Shown: one piece after another, positions 8,075-16,455 of the stretch
Layout: each line of letters starts with the position of its first letter
Numbering within the stretch: position 1 is the first letter of the stretch
NCBI RefSeq assembly: GCF_001482365.1
Contig: NZ_CP013254.1
Coordinates: 1,488,001-1,552,000, forward strand
Length of the DNA: 64,000 nt
Source: Kocuria flava
GTDB lineage: Bacteria; Actinomycetota; Actinomycetes; Actinomycetales; Micrococcaceae
Reading direction: 5' to 3'
Program-made: the position numbers and the translations under genes
Notes under the pieces: model-generated
The model's input: only the letters and a program-made list of their open reading frames with translations
What the model was told of the DNA's origin: nothing
Database searches by the model: none

Positions 8075-9078
8075 AGCTCGGCGTCTACAGCGCGATCCTG
8101 CACGACCGGCCCCTGCCCGAGGCCCTGGAGGTCGTCGCGGACCTCGGCCTGGCCGGCATCGAGATCAACACCGGCGGGTTCCTGCCGGCCGTCCACGTCC
8201 CGAACATGGATCAGATCCTGGACAGTGACGCGGCCCGCGACGACTACCTGGGCCTCTTCGAGGGCACCGGGGTCTCGATCGCCGGCCTGAACTGCAACGG
8301 CAACCCGCTGCACCCGAAGCGGGCCATCAGCGAGAAGCACGCCGAGGACGTCCGCCGCTCCATCCGGCTGGCCGCCCGCCTGGGCCAGGACCGGGTGGTG
8401 ACCATGTCCGGGCTGCCCGGCGGGGAGGCCGGGGCCACCGTGCCCAACTGGATCGTCAACGCCTGGAACTCCGCGGCCCTCGACGTGCTGGACCACCAGT
8501 GGGGGATCGTCGCCGACTTCTGGCGGGAGACCGACCGGCTGGCCGCCGACCACGGCGTCAAGGTGGCCCTGGAGCTGCACCCGCAGAACGTCGTGTTCAA
8601 CACCGCCGACGTCCGCAAGCTCATCGAGCTCACCGGGGCCACCCATGTGGGGGTGGAGCTCGACGCGTCCCACCTGTTCTGGCAGCAGATGGACCCGGTC
8701 GCCGTCGTCCGTGAGCTCGGCCCGCTGGTCCTCCACGCCGCCGCCAAGGACGTGCGGATCAACCGGGAGAACGCCGCGCTCTACGGGGTGCTGGACAACA
8801 GCTTCCGCCGCCTCCCGCCCGAGGAGGAGCGCACCAACCTGGGCGGCGACGAGTGGGCCAACGAGTGGCCGAAGAACTCCGCGTGGGACTTCGTGGCCCT
8901 GGGCCGCGGCCACGACACCGCGTACTGGACGGAGTTCCTCGCCGCCCTGCAGGAGGTCGACCCCGACATGGCGGTGAACATCGAGCACGAGGACACCTCC
9001 CTCGGCCGGATCGAGGGCCTCGAGATCGCCGCTAGCGTGCTCAAGGACGCCGCCGCGGCCCTCGAGGCCCGCGGCTGA
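8071..9078 (+). CDS. Sugar phosphate isomerase/epimerase-like TIM barrel (IolE/IolH-like)
   Basis: A 335-residue xylose-isomerase-like (AP endonuclease 2 fold) protein. Metal-ligand segments typical of the fold are visible: the glutamate in ALELHPQN, aspartate/histidine in VGVELDASHLF, and glutamates in NIEHEDTS. The GTG start overlaps the previous stop (GTGA) and has AAGAAGG upstream. It pairs with the dehydrogenase, so it probably isomerises, epimerises or dehydrates the keto-inositol that enzyme makes. It lacks the usual IolE N terminus, so I do not assign the dehydratase step firmly, but it is the best candidate in the window. Confidence 0.8.
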   Translation: MKLGVYSAILHDRPLPEALEVVADLGLAGIEINTGGFLPAVHVPNMDQILDSDAARDDYLGLFEGTGVSIAGLNCNGNPLHPKRAISEKHAEDVRRSIRLAARLGQDRVVTMSGLPGGEAGATVPNWIVNAWNSAALDVLDHQWGIVADFWRETDRLAADHGVKVALELHPQNVVFNTADVRKLIELTGATHVGVELDASHLFWQQMDPVAVVRELGPLVLHAAAKDVRINRENAALYGVLDNSFRRLPPEEERTNLGGDEWANEWPKNSAWDFVALGRGHDTAYWTEFLAALQEVDPDMAVNIEHEDTSLGRIEGLEIAASVLKDAAAALEARG

Positions 9079-9141
9079 ACGTCCCCGGAACCGGCTGCGG
9101 CCCCGCCCACGTGGGCGGGGCCGCAGCCGGTTCCGGGACGT
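9079..9141. terminator. Very long hairpin between converging genes
   Basis: Bases 9084-9137 form a perfect 54-bp palindrome (27+27, centre CCCAC/GTGGG). The symmetry continues outward to 9079-9141 with one bulged C. It starts one base after the isomerase stop and ends 4 bp before the iolB stop, so it serves both. Confidence 0.75.
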
Positions 9142-9145
9142 GCGC

Positions 9146-10063
9146 TCAGCGGCCGAAGGGCAGCCGCGGGTCGATCTCCGCCGCGTCCCAGGACCGGCGG
9201 ACCCAGCCGTGGTGCGGGTCGTCGCTGATCAGCCACTCCCGCACCCGGCCCGGACCGGCCATGACGTTGAGGTAGTACAGGTCGTAGCCCGGGGCCGCCA
9301 TCGCGGGGCCGTGCCAGCCGTAGGGCACGAGGACGACGTCGCCCGAGCGCACCTCCGCGCTGACGTCGATCGGCCGCTCGTCCGAGGCGTAGACCCGCTG
9401 GTAGCCCATGGGGTCCGCCCCCTCCGGGCCCGGGCCCGGGACGTCCTCGGCCACGCGGGTCTCGAAGTAGTAGATCTCCTCGAGGGCGGTCTCGCCCTCC
9501 TTCTCCTCGTCGTGCTTGTGCGGCGGGTAGGACGACCAGTTCCCCGCGGGGGTGAGCACCTCGCACACGATGAACCGGTCCGCCTCCAGGGCCGCGGGCG
9601 TGCCGAAGTTGTGCACCTGCCGCGAACAGTTGCCGGCCCCGCGCAGCTCCACGGGGATCTCCTCGCGCCGCAGGTGCCGGGCGGGGTGCTCCGCCTTCGC
9701 GGGGGCCGAGGCCACGGCCACGCGACCGCCCTCCTCGGCGATCACCGTCAGATCGGTGCGCACCCCGGTGTAGAGCACGTCCGTGGGCCCGGCGAAGACC
9801 GAGGCCCGGCCCTGCAGGGCGTAGGTGGTCCCGCCCGCGTCCGCGCGGAAGGACCCCGACAGCGGCACGACGATGCGCTCCTCCGCCACGGCGTCCAGGG
9901 CCAGGCCCTCGCCCGGGCCCAGGTCGGCCACCCGCAGCCCGGTGTGCGCCCACCCGGGCACCTCGGTGGGGGAGTCGTGCCCGCCCAGGGAGACGAACCA
10001 GCCGCCGTGGGCGGCGGAGCCCTTCGGGTAGACCCACTCGGGGCGTGCGGACGTGTCGGTCAT
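9146..10063 (-). CDS. iolB: 5-deoxy-glucuronate isomerase
   Basis: A 305-residue IolB enzyme that converts 5-deoxy-glucuronate to 5-dehydro-2-deoxygluconate after IolD. A bicupin-type protein: WVYPKGSAAHGGWFVSLGG at the N terminus, a metal-binding PPHKHDEE segment and the following EEIYYFE near the middle, and PYGWHGPAMAAPGYDLYYLNVMAG toward the C terminus. The ATG at 10063 has AGGAGGA upstream; longer in-frame starts run into the gntR gene. It lies 59 bp downstream of gntR on the same strand, so the two probably form one operon. Confidence 0.95.
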   Translation of the reverse strand: MTDTSARPEWVYPKGSAAHGGWFVSLGGHDSPTEVPGWAHTGLRVADLGPGEGLALDAVAEERIVVPLSGSFRADAGGTTYALQGRASVFAGPTDVLYTGVRTDLTVIAEEGGRVAVASAPAKAEHPARHLRREEIPVELRGAGNCSRQVHNFGTPAALEADRFIVCEVLTPAGNWSSYPPHKHDEEKEGETALEEIYYFETRVAEDVPGPGPEGADPMGYQRVYASDERPIDVSAEVRSGDVVLVPYGWHGPAMAAPGYDLYYLNVMAGPGRVREWLISDDPHHGWVRRSWDAAEIDPRLPFGR

Positions 10064-10122
10064 GGGATCCTCCTGCGTCTCGGGTGCTCGTGCGTTTCCG
10101 GTGGGCCCGGCCGGGCCCGGCC

Positions 10123-10863
10123 TCAGTGCTGGACCAGGGTCAGCTCGAAGCTGTACTTGTCCCCGCGGTAGACGTGGTGGCCCGTCTCCACGGGCCGGCC
10201 GACGTCGTCGAGCGCGGTGCGGGTCATGGACACCAGCGCCGCGCCGGGCTCCACGCCCAGCAGCGCGGCCTGCTCCTCGTCGGCGGCGACGGCCCCGACC
10301 CGCTGGTGGGCCAGCTGGAAGGTCACGCCCTGTGCGCGCATCAGCGCGTACAGCCCGTCCTGCTCCAGGCGCTCGCGGTCGAGCTCGCACCGGGAGCACG
10401 GCACCCAGTTCTCCATCAGGGCCAGCGGCTCCCCGTCCGTGCTGCGCACCCGGCGCAGGTGGTAGACCTCGTCGCCGGGGCTCAGCCCGAGCAGCTGCGC
10501 GGTCTCCTCGTCGGCCGGCACCCGGGCGAGGCCCAGGACGGCCGTGGTGGGCGAGCCCCCGCTGCTGCGCAGGTCGTCGTGGAGGCTGGACAGCTCCAGC
10601 GAGCGGCGGACCTGGCTGCCGACCACCTGGGTGCCTACGCCGCGCTTGCGCACCAGCAGCCCGGCCCGCACCAGCTGGTCCATGGCCTTGCGCATCGTGG
10701 GGCGGGAGAGGTTGAGCCGGTTGGCCAGGTCGATCTCGTTGTCCAGCTTCGTCCCCGGCGGCAGCTCGCCGGTGCGGATGGCGTCCTCCAGGGCCTGTGC
10801 CACCTGGTGGTACAGGGGCACGGGGGAGTTCTTGTCGACGGCGAGTCGGAGCGGTGCGGCCAC
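10123..10863 (-). CDS. GntR/HutC-family regulator, probable IolR
   Basis: A 246-residue regulator with an N-terminal winged helix (LYHQVAQALEDAIRTGELPPGTKL, then RLNLSRPTMRKAMDQLVRAGLL, about residues 17-70; split here for length) and a C-terminal UTRA effector domain (DEVYHLRRVRSTDGEPLALM to GHHVYRGDKYSFEL). The GTG at 10863 has GGAGGA 6 nt upstream. It is transcribed ahead of iolB and divergently from the ABC importer. Its own -10 is overlapped by ATGTCCATACAT, suggesting autoregulation. By family and place it corresponds to the GntR-type IolR of corynebacteria; the ligand is unknown. Confidence 0.88.
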   Translation of the reverse strand: MAAPLRLAVDKNSPVPLYHQVAQALEDAIRTGELPPGTKLDNEIDLANRLNLSRPTMRKAMDQLVRAGLLVRKRGVGTQVVGSQVRRSLELSSLHDDLRSSGGSPTTAVLGLARVPADEETAQLLGLSPGDEVYHLRRVRSTDGEPLALMENWVPCSRCELDRERLEQDGLYALMRAQGVTFQLAHQRVGAVAADEEQAALLGVEPGAALVSMTRTALDDVGRPVETGHHVYRGDKYSFELTLVQH

Positions 10864-10943
10864 GGGGTCCTCCAGCGGGGTTCGGGCGTCGTGCCGGCGG
10901 GCGGCGCTGGGTCCAGCGTACCGCGCGGAACGATCTTGTCGTT

Positions 10944-10955
10944 ATGTCCATACAT
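10944..10955. promoter_or_regulatory. Candidate GntR operator ATGTCCATACAT
   Basis: A 12-mer with ATGT/ACAT arms that overlaps the gntR -10 box by two bases and shares TGTC-N3-ACA with the sites at 4523 and 6767. Confidence 0.55.
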
Positions 10956-10982
10956 TCTATTGACAACTGTGAGCTGTGTCAC
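10954..10982 (-). promoter_or_regulatory. gntR-iolB promoter
   Basis: On the reverse strand, -35 GTGACA (10977-10982) and -10 TAGAAT (10954-10959) are exactly 17 bp apart, five of six matches each. Confidence 0.6.
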
Positions 10983-10989
10983 CCACCAT
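10960..10989 (+). promoter_or_regulatory. ABC importer promoter
   Basis: A perfect -35 TTGACA (10960-10965) is followed after 18 bp by a weak -10, CACCAT (10984-10989). It is interleaved with the opposing gntR promoter, so polymerases for the two units would compete. Confidence 0.45.
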
Positions 10990-11056
10990 GATCCGCAGGC
11001 GGTACGGCCGAGGAGCGCACAGCGGCGCGGGGCCCCGCCACGAGAGGAGAATCCCC

Positions 11057-12064
11057 ATGAACCAGCGACGCACCACCCGCGCCCGGCGGCGGCTCGCCGC
11101 GGCGGCCCTGCTCGTCCCGGCCCTGGCCCTGACGGCCTGCTCGAGCGAGGGTGGCCGCACGGAGGCGCAGGGCGGCGGCGAGGGCGGCGGGGAGGTCGCC
11201 TCGACCGAGCGGATGAAGGTCGCCATGGTCACGCACGCCCCTCCCGGGGACACCTTCTGGGACACCATCCGTGCCGGGGCCGAGGAGGCCGCGGCCAAGG
11301 ACAACGTCGAGTTCCTCTACGCCTCCGATCCCGAGGGCGGGCGCCAGGCGCAGCTCGTCCAGCAGTACATCGACCAGGACGTCGACGGGATCGCAGTGAC
11401 CCTGGCCAAGCCCGACGCCCTGCGCGACGTCCTGCAGCGGGCCGAGGACGCCGGCATCCCGGTCGTCTCGCTCAACGCGGGCGAGCAGGAGTTCGCCGAG
11501 GTCGGGGCGTTCGCGCACTTCGGCTCCGACGAGCAGCTGGCCGGGCGCACCGCGGGCGAGCGGCTCGCGGAGGAGGGCGTGCAGCACCCCGTCTGCGTGA
11601 TCCAGGACCAGGGCCACGTGGGCCTCGAGGCCCGGTGCGCGGGCGTGAAGGAGGCGCTGCCTGAGACGGAGATCCTCTACGTGCAGGGCACCGACATGAC
11701 CCAGGTCGCCTCGACGGCCACCGCCAAGCTGCAGTCCGCCCAGGAGGCCGACGCGATCATCGGCCTCGGCGCCCCCATCACCATGACGCTGCTCGACGCC
11801 AAGGCGGACGCCGGCAGCGACGTGACGGTCGCCTCCTTCGACCTCAACGGCGACCTGGCCCAGGCGATCGTGGACGGCGACGTGCTGTTCACCGTCGACC
11901 AGCAGCCGTGGCTGCAGGGCTACCTCTCCGTCGACGCCCTGTGGCAGGACCACCGCGGCGCCTTCCGGATCGGCGGCGGGCAGCCGACCCTGACCGGCCC
12001 GGCGATCGTCGACCGGGACAACGCCGAGCAGGTCCTCCAGTACGCGGAGGAGGGCATCCGCTGA
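11057..12064 (+). CDS. Sugar/inositol ABC importer, substrate-binding lipoprotein
   Basis: A 335-residue ribose-type (cluster B) solute-binding protein. The N terminus has arginines, a hydrophobic stretch and the lipobox LTAC with lipidated C28, followed by a low-complexity Gly/Glu linker. The mature part is a two-lobed periplasmic-binding fold (MKVAMVTHAPPGDTFWDTI, then VDGIAVTLAKPDAL, then VASFDLNGDLAQAI). The ATG at 11057 has GAGAGGAG upstream. First gene of a three-gene importer divergent from gntR-iolB, so inositol is the likely substrate, though sugars cannot be excluded. Confidence 0.88.
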   Translation: MNQRRTTRARRRLAAAALLVPALALTACSSEGGRTEAQGGGEGGGEVASTERMKVAMVTHAPPGDTFWDTIRAGAEEAAAKDNVEFLYASDPEGGRQAQLVQQYIDQDVDGIAVTLAKPDALRDVLQRAEDAGIPVVSLNAGEQEFAEVGAFAHFGSDEQLAGRTAGERLAEEGVQHPVCVIQDQGHVGLEARCAGVKEALPETEILYVQGTDMTQVASTATAKLQSAQEADAIIGLGAPITMTLLDAKADAGSDVTVASFDLNGDLAQAIVDGDVLFTVDQQPWLQGYLSVDALWQDHRGAFRIGGGQPTLTGPAIVDRDNAEQVLQYAEEGIR

Positions 12065-12117
12065 GCGGGGCCCTTTCCCAGGACCGCACCCAGGCTCTCG
12101 ACCAGGAGAAGAATCCC

Positions 12118-13218
12118 ATGTCCTCCACCCGCACCCCGGCCGCCCCGGCGCCGGACCGCGAGCCGGCGCCCGGCGCCGCTCCCACGCCCACAGCCGCCGC
12201 CCCGGCCGACGAGCGGGTCCAGACCCGCGGCCTGCTCGGGGCGCTGCTGGCCCGGCCCGAGATCGGCGCGCTCGTCGGCGCCGTCGTCGTCGGGCTGTTC
12301 TTCGCGATCGCCGCCCCGTCGATCACCCAGGCGCAGTCGATCTCCACCGTGCTCTACGGGGCCTCGACCATCGGGATCATGGTGGTCGGGGTGTCGCTGC
12401 TGATGATCGGCGGGGAGTTCGACCTCTCCACCGGCGTGGCCGTGATCTCCTCGGCCCTGACGGCCTCGCTGTTCAGCTGGTACTTCGGGCTCAACGTCTG
12501 GGTCGGGGTCGCCGTGGCCCTGCTGACCTCCCTGGCGATCGGGCTGGTCAACGGCGTGCTGCTGATGCGCACGAAGCTGCCCTCGTTCATCGTCACCCTG
12601 GCGACCTTCCTGATGCTCACCGGCCTCAACCTCGCCCTGACCCGCCTGATCGGCGGCTCCGTCTCCTCCCCGTCGATCAGCGGCATGGACGGCTTCGCCG
12701 CCGCCAAGGCGGTCTTCGCCTCCTCGGTCGAGGTGGGCGGGGTGAGCATCCGGATCACGGTGTTCTACTGGATCGCCCTCGTGGCGATCGCCTCGTTCGT
12801 CCTGCTGAAGACCCGGATCGGCAACTGGATCTTCGCCGTGGGCGGGGACCCCGACGCCGCCCGTGCGGTGGGCGTGCCCGTGGCGCGCACCAAGATCGGG
12901 CTGTTCATGGGCGTGGGCCTGTGCGCCTGGCTCGTGGGCATGCACAACCTCTTCGCCTTCGACTCCGTGCAGTCCGGGGAGGGCGTGGGCAACGAGTTCC
13001 TCTACATCATCGGCGCGGTGATCGGCGGGTGCCTGCTCACCGGCGGCTTCGGCTCCGCGATCGGCGGGGCGATCGGCGCCCTGATCTTCGGCATCGCCTC
13101 CCGCGGCATCGTCTACGCCGAGTGGAACCCGGACTGGTTCAAGTTCTTCCTGGGCCTGATGCTGCTGCTCGCCACGATCGTGAACATGTACGTGCGCAAG
13201 CGCGTCGAGAGGAAGTGA
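12118..13218 (+). CDS. ABC importer permease (RbsC-like)
   Basis: A 366-residue inner-membrane permease of the ribose/xylose type. A Pro/Ala-rich N-terminal tail of about 40 residues precedes roughly ten hydrophobic segments, starting IGALVGAVVVGLFFAIAAPS. The family signature region GGEFDLSTGVAVISSALTAS lies about residues 98-117 and the EAA-like loop VGVPVARTKIGLF near 258. The ATG at 12118 follows AGGAGAAG. It lies 53 bp after the binding protein and 5 bp before the ATPase. Confidence 0.9.
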   Translation: MSSTRTPAAPAPDREPAPGAAPTPTAAAPADERVQTRGLLGALLARPEIGALVGAVVVGLFFAIAAPSITQAQSISTVLYGASTIGIMVVGVSLLMIGGEFDLSTGVAVISSALTASLFSWYFGLNVWVGVAVALLTSLAIGLVNGVLLMRTKLPSFIVTLATFLMLTGLNLALTRLIGGSVSSPSISGMDGFAAAKAVFASSVEVGGVSIRITVFYWIALVAIASFVLLKTRIGNWIFAVGGDPDAARAVGVPVARTKIGLFMGVGLCAWLVGMHNLFAFDSVQSGEGVGNEFLYIIGAVIGGCLLTGGFGSAIGGAIGALIFGIASRGIVYAEWNPDWFKFFLGLMLLLATIVNMYVRKRVERK

Positions 13219-13223
13219 CCACC

Positions 13224-14126
13224 GTGTCGACCCACCCCACCACCGCACCCGCCGGCGGCACCACGGCCGAGCGCGGTCCGGCCCACCTGGTCTCCCTCGA
13301 GAACGTGGGCAAGCGCTACGGCAACGTCATCGCCCTGCGCGAGGTGACCATGGCCGTGGACGCCGGCAAGGTCACCTGCGTGCTCGGCGACAACGGCGCC
13401 GGCAAGTCCACCCTGATCAAGATCATCGCCGGGCTGCACCAGCACACCGACGGCACCCTGTACGTCAACGGGGAGGAGACCACCTTCGGCTCCCCGCGCC
13501 AGGCCCTCGACGCCGGGATCGCCACCGTCTACCAGGACCTGGCCGTGGTGCCCCTGATGCCGGTGTGGCGCAACTTCTTCCTCGGCTCCGAGCTCACCAC
13601 CGGGTTCGGACCCTTCCGGCGGCTGGACACCGCCCGGATGAAGGCGATCACCAAGCAGGAGCTGGCCGACATGGGCATCGACCTGCGCGACGTCGACCAG
13701 CCCATCGGCACCCTCTCCGGCGGCGAGCGCCAGTGCGTGGCCATCGCCCGCGCGGTCCACTTCGGGGCGAAGGTGCTCATCCTCGACGAGCCCACCGCGG
13801 CCCTGGGCGTGAAGCAGTCCGGGGTCGTGCTGCGCTACATCCTCCAGGCCAAGGAGCGGGGGCTGGGGGTCGTGTTCATCACCCACAACCCGCACCACGC
13901 CTACCCGGTGGGCGACCGGTTCCTGCTGCTCAAGCGCGGGCGGTCGATCGGCTACTACGAGAAGTCCGGGATCGCCCTGGGCGACCTCACCGCCCAGATG
14001 GCCGGCGGGGCCGAGCTCGAGGAGCTCACCCACGAGCTCGCCCAGCTCGGCGGGCACACCACCCAGATGCAGCAGGTCCGGGCCGACATGGCCGAGTCCC
14101 TCGCCCGGCCCCGCCGCCAGGGCTGA
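13224..14126 (+). CDS. ABC importer ATP-binding protein (single-domain)
   Basis: A 300-residue nucleotide-binding protein that energises the importer. Walker A GDNGAGKST is at 55-63, the signature LSGGE at 164-168, and Walker B LILDEP at 185-190. Ribose-type importers usually carry a fused double ATPase of about 500 residues; this one has a single cassette, as in the fructose (FrcA) subgroup, and would work as a homodimer. The GTG at 13224 has GAGAGGAAG upstream, 5 bp after the permease stop. A C-terminal helical tail (ELEELTHELAQLGGHT) follows. Confidence 0.9.
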   Translation: MSTHPTTAPAGGTTAERGPAHLVSLENVGKRYGNVIALREVTMAVDAGKVTCVLGDNGAGKSTLIKIIAGLHQHTDGTLYVNGEETTFGSPRQALDAGIATVYQDLAVVPLMPVWRNFFLGSELTTGFGPFRRLDTARMKAITKQELADMGIDLRDVDQPIGTLSGGERQCVAIARAVHFGAKVLILDEPTAALGVKQSGVVLRYILQAKERGLGVVFITHNPHHAYPVGDRFLLLKRGRSIGYYEKSGIALGDLTAQMAGGAELEELTHELAQLGGHTTQMQQVRADMAESLARPRRQG

Positions 14127-14217
14127 GCGCCCGCTCCGGGACCCCGGCCCCCGCCCCCGTGGACCGCGCCCGGGTGCGGGGGCCGGCCCACGCCCGGGCG
14201 CGGCGCGGAGCGGGCGC
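14127..14217. terminator. Nested inverted repeats between the importer operon and lacI no. 2
   Basis: Outer arms GCGCCCGCTCCG (14127-14138) and its complement (14206-14217) enclose further GC-rich stems. The left arm directly follows the ATPase stop and the right arm ends 9 bp before the lacI stop. Probably a shared terminator. Confidence 0.55.
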
Positions 14218-14226
14218 CCCGGCGGC

Positions 14227-15249
14227 TCAGTGCGGGGGAGGGGCGGTGCTGTGCCGGACCTGGAGCACGGGGGGCAGCAGCTCGTCCGGGGGCCGCGGGG
14301 CCCCCGGTGCGAGCCGGCCGAGGAGCAGCTCGCCGGCCCGGACCCCGGCCGCGCGGCCGGCCGTGTCCACGGAGGTGAGCCCGATCCGGCGCAGCTGCGC
14401 CAAGGGGGTGTTGTCGTAGCCCGCCACCGAGAGGTCCCCGGGGACCGCCAGGCCCAGCTCCTCGGCGGCGGAGAGCACCCCGAGGGCGACGACGTCGTTG
14501 ACGGCGAAGACCGCCGTGGGGCGCTCCGGCCCGGCCAGCAGTGCCCGGGCGGCGCGGTGGCCGGCCTCCTCGGTGAGGTCCGCCGGGACGACGCGGACCT
14601 CGCGCGCGAGGCCGGCCGCGCGCATGGCGTCCTCGTAGCCGCGCCTGCGCGCCGCCCCCACCGCCGTGTCCCCGCCGTCCACGTGGGCGATCCGGCGGTG
14701 GCCCAGCGCCACGAGGTGGCCGACCACGAGCCCCGCCCCGGCGACGTCGTCGTTGGTCACGACCGTCACCTCCGGTGCCGGGCCCGCCGGGGCCCCGAGG
14801 GCGACGGTGGGCACCTGCGCCGCCGCCCGGGCCAGCACGGGGCTCTGCGGCAGGGTGCCCACGAGCACGAGGCCCTCGACGTTGAGCTCCAGCAGCTTGG
14901 GGACCAGCGAGCCGCCGCTGCGCGAGTCGAGCCGGAAGTCGCCCATGAGCACCTGCAGGCCCGCGGCGTCCAGCCGGGTGCCGAGTCCCTCGACCGCGCC
15001 GGTGAACCAGGGGTTGCGCAGGTCGTTGAGCACCACACCCACGATGCGGCTGCGCGACTCGACGAGCGCACGGGCGGCCGCGTTGGGCCGGTAGCCCAGC
15101 TCCTCGGCCGCCCGGCGCACGGCCTCGCGCTTCGGCTCGCTCACGTAGCCGGTGCCGCGCAGGGCCAGCGAGGCCGCCGACTTGGAGACGCCGGCCCGCC
15201 GGGCGACGTCGACGATGGTCGCGGCGCGGCGGCGCGGCGGCGTGGTCAT
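14227..15249 (-). CDS. LacI-family transcriptional regulator no. 2
   Basis: A 340-residue LacI/GalR protein. The helix-turn-helix starts TIVDVARRAGVSKSAAS (about residues 11-27), with hinge ELGYRPNAAARALVE and an effector domain (RIVGVVLNDLRNPWFTGAVE onward, VFAVNDVVALGVL late). The ATG at 15249 has GGAAGGAG upstream; the very long open frame beyond it is antisense shadow. It is divergent from the dehydrogenase at 15391 and likely represses it at the GGAACGTTCC palindrome. The effector is unknown. Confidence 0.9.
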   Translation of the reverse strand: MTTPPRRRAATIVDVARRAGVSKSAASLALRGTGYVSEPKREAVRRAAEELGYRPNAAARALVESRSRIVGVVLNDLRNPWFTGAVEGLGTRLDAAGLQVLMGDFRLDSRSGGSLVPKLLELNVEGLVLVGTLPQSPVLARAAAQVPTVALGAPAGPAPEVTVVTNDDVAGAGLVVGHLVALGHRRIAHVDGGDTAVGAARRRGYEDAMRAAGLAREVRVVPADLTEEAGHRAARALLAGPERPTAVFAVNDVVALGVLSAAEELGLAVPGDLSVAGYDNTPLAQLRRIGLTSVDTAGRAAGVRAGELLLGRLAPGAPRPPDELLPPVLQVRHSTAPPPH

Positions 15250-15292
15250 GGTGCTCCTTCCGGTCCCCGGCCGGCTCCGGGGCCGGCGCGCG

Positions 15293-15346
15293 TTGACGCG
15301 CTCCGCGTCCGTCCCTAGCCTAGACCCCGACATGGGAACGTTCCAA
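15293..15346 (+). promoter_or_regulatory. Promoter and LacI operator for the 15391 dehydrogenase
   Basis: -35 TTGACG (15293-15298) and -10 TAGCCT (15316-15321) are 17 bp apart. The near-palindrome TGGGAACGTTCCAA (15333-15346; core GGAACGTTCC perfect) sits just after the predicted start site, a typical repressor position. Confidence 0.65.
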
Positions 15347-15390
15347 TACTGTTCCCGCCCGGGCCCCGGCCCCCACCGCGAAGGAGCACC

Positions 15391-16455
15391 ATGCAGCAGA
15401 TCACCCTCGGACTGGCCGGCGTCGGGCGCATCGGCGTGTTGCACGCGGAGCACCTCGCCGCCCTGCGCGCCCCCCTGCGCGAGCGCGGCGTCGAGCTGCG
15501 GCTGCGGCTCACCGACGTGGCCGCCGAGCACGCCCGGACGGTCGCGGCGGCCACGGGCGCCGAGTTCCTGCCCTCCGCGGCCGAGCTGCTGGCGGCGGGG
15601 GTCGACGGCCTCGTCGTTGCCACGGGCACCGCCACCCACCCCGAGCTCATCCGGGCCGGGGTCGACGCCGGGGTGCCCGTCTTCTGCGAGAAGCCCGTCG
15701 CCCTGGACGTCGCGAGCTCCCTGCCCGTGCTCGAGCACGTCCGGCGGGCCGGCGGGACCGTGCAGATCGGCCACCAGCGCCGCTTCGACGCCGGCTACCT
15801 GCGCGCCCGCGAGGCCCTCCGCTCGGGCGAGCTGGGCAGGCTCTCGTCGCTGCGCGCGGTCACCTGCGACATGACCCCGCCGCCCGTGGAGTTCCTCGCG
15901 AGCTCCGGCGGGCTCTTCCGCGACTGCTCCGTCCACGACTTCGACGTCGTGCGCTGGCTCACCGGCCGGGAGATCGTCGAGGTCTACGCGCTCGGCTCCA
16001 ACAACGGCGACCCCGCGATCGGGGCGGTGGGCGACGTCGACACGGCCCTGGCCGTGGTGACCCTCGACGACGGCACGGTCGGCACGGTCTCCGCGAGCCG
16101 CTACAACGGGGCGGGCCACGACGTGCGCCTGGAGCTGCAGGGCTCCGAGGGCACCGTCGTCGTCGGCCTCGACGACCGCGCCGCCCTGCGCTCGGCCGAG
16201 CCCGGCACCGCCTTCCCCGCGGGGCCGTCGCACCGCACCTTCGCCGAGCGCTTCGAGGACGCCTACCGCGCCGAGATGCTCGCCTTCGTCGAGCTCGTCC
16301 TGGGGGAGCGGGTCAACCCCTGTCCGCCGGAGGACGCCGTGGCCGCCGCGCGCGTGGCCGACGCCGCCCAGGAGTCCCTGCGCACCGGCGCACCGGTGCG
16401 CGTGGCCCCGGCAGGCGCCGGGGCGCACGGAACGACGGCGTCTAGTACGTACTAG
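15391..16455 (+). CDS. Gfo/Idh/MocA dehydrogenase, IolG-like (third paralogue)
   Basis: A 354-residue NAD(P)-dependent dehydrogenase. Rossmann motif GVGRIGVLHAEHL near residue 10, EKP at 100-102 (lysine K101), catalytic D178-x3-H182 in DCSVHDFD. It resembles inositol 2-dehydrogenase but could use another cyclitol or sugar. The ATG at 15391 follows GAAGGAG. Its stop codon TAG (16453-16455) lies inside the palindrome that fronts the next operon. Likely controlled by the divergent lacI no. 2. Confidence 0.85.
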   Translation: MQQITLGLAGVGRIGVLHAEHLAALRAPLRERGVELRLRLTDVAAEHARTVAAATGAEFLPSAAELLAAGVDGLVVATGTATHPELIRAGVDAGVPVFCEKPVALDVASSLPVLEHVRRAGGTVQIGHQRRFDAGYLRAREALRSGELGRLSSLRAVTCDMTPPPVEFLASSGGLFRDCSVHDFDVVRWLTGREIVEVYALGSNNGDPAIGAVGDVDTALAVVTLDDGTVGTVSASRYNGAGHDVRLELQGSEGTVVVGLDDRAALRSAEPGTAFPAGPSHRTFAERFEDAYRAEMLAFVELVLGERVNPCPPEDAVAAARVADAAQESLRTGAPVRVAPAGAGAHGTTASSTY

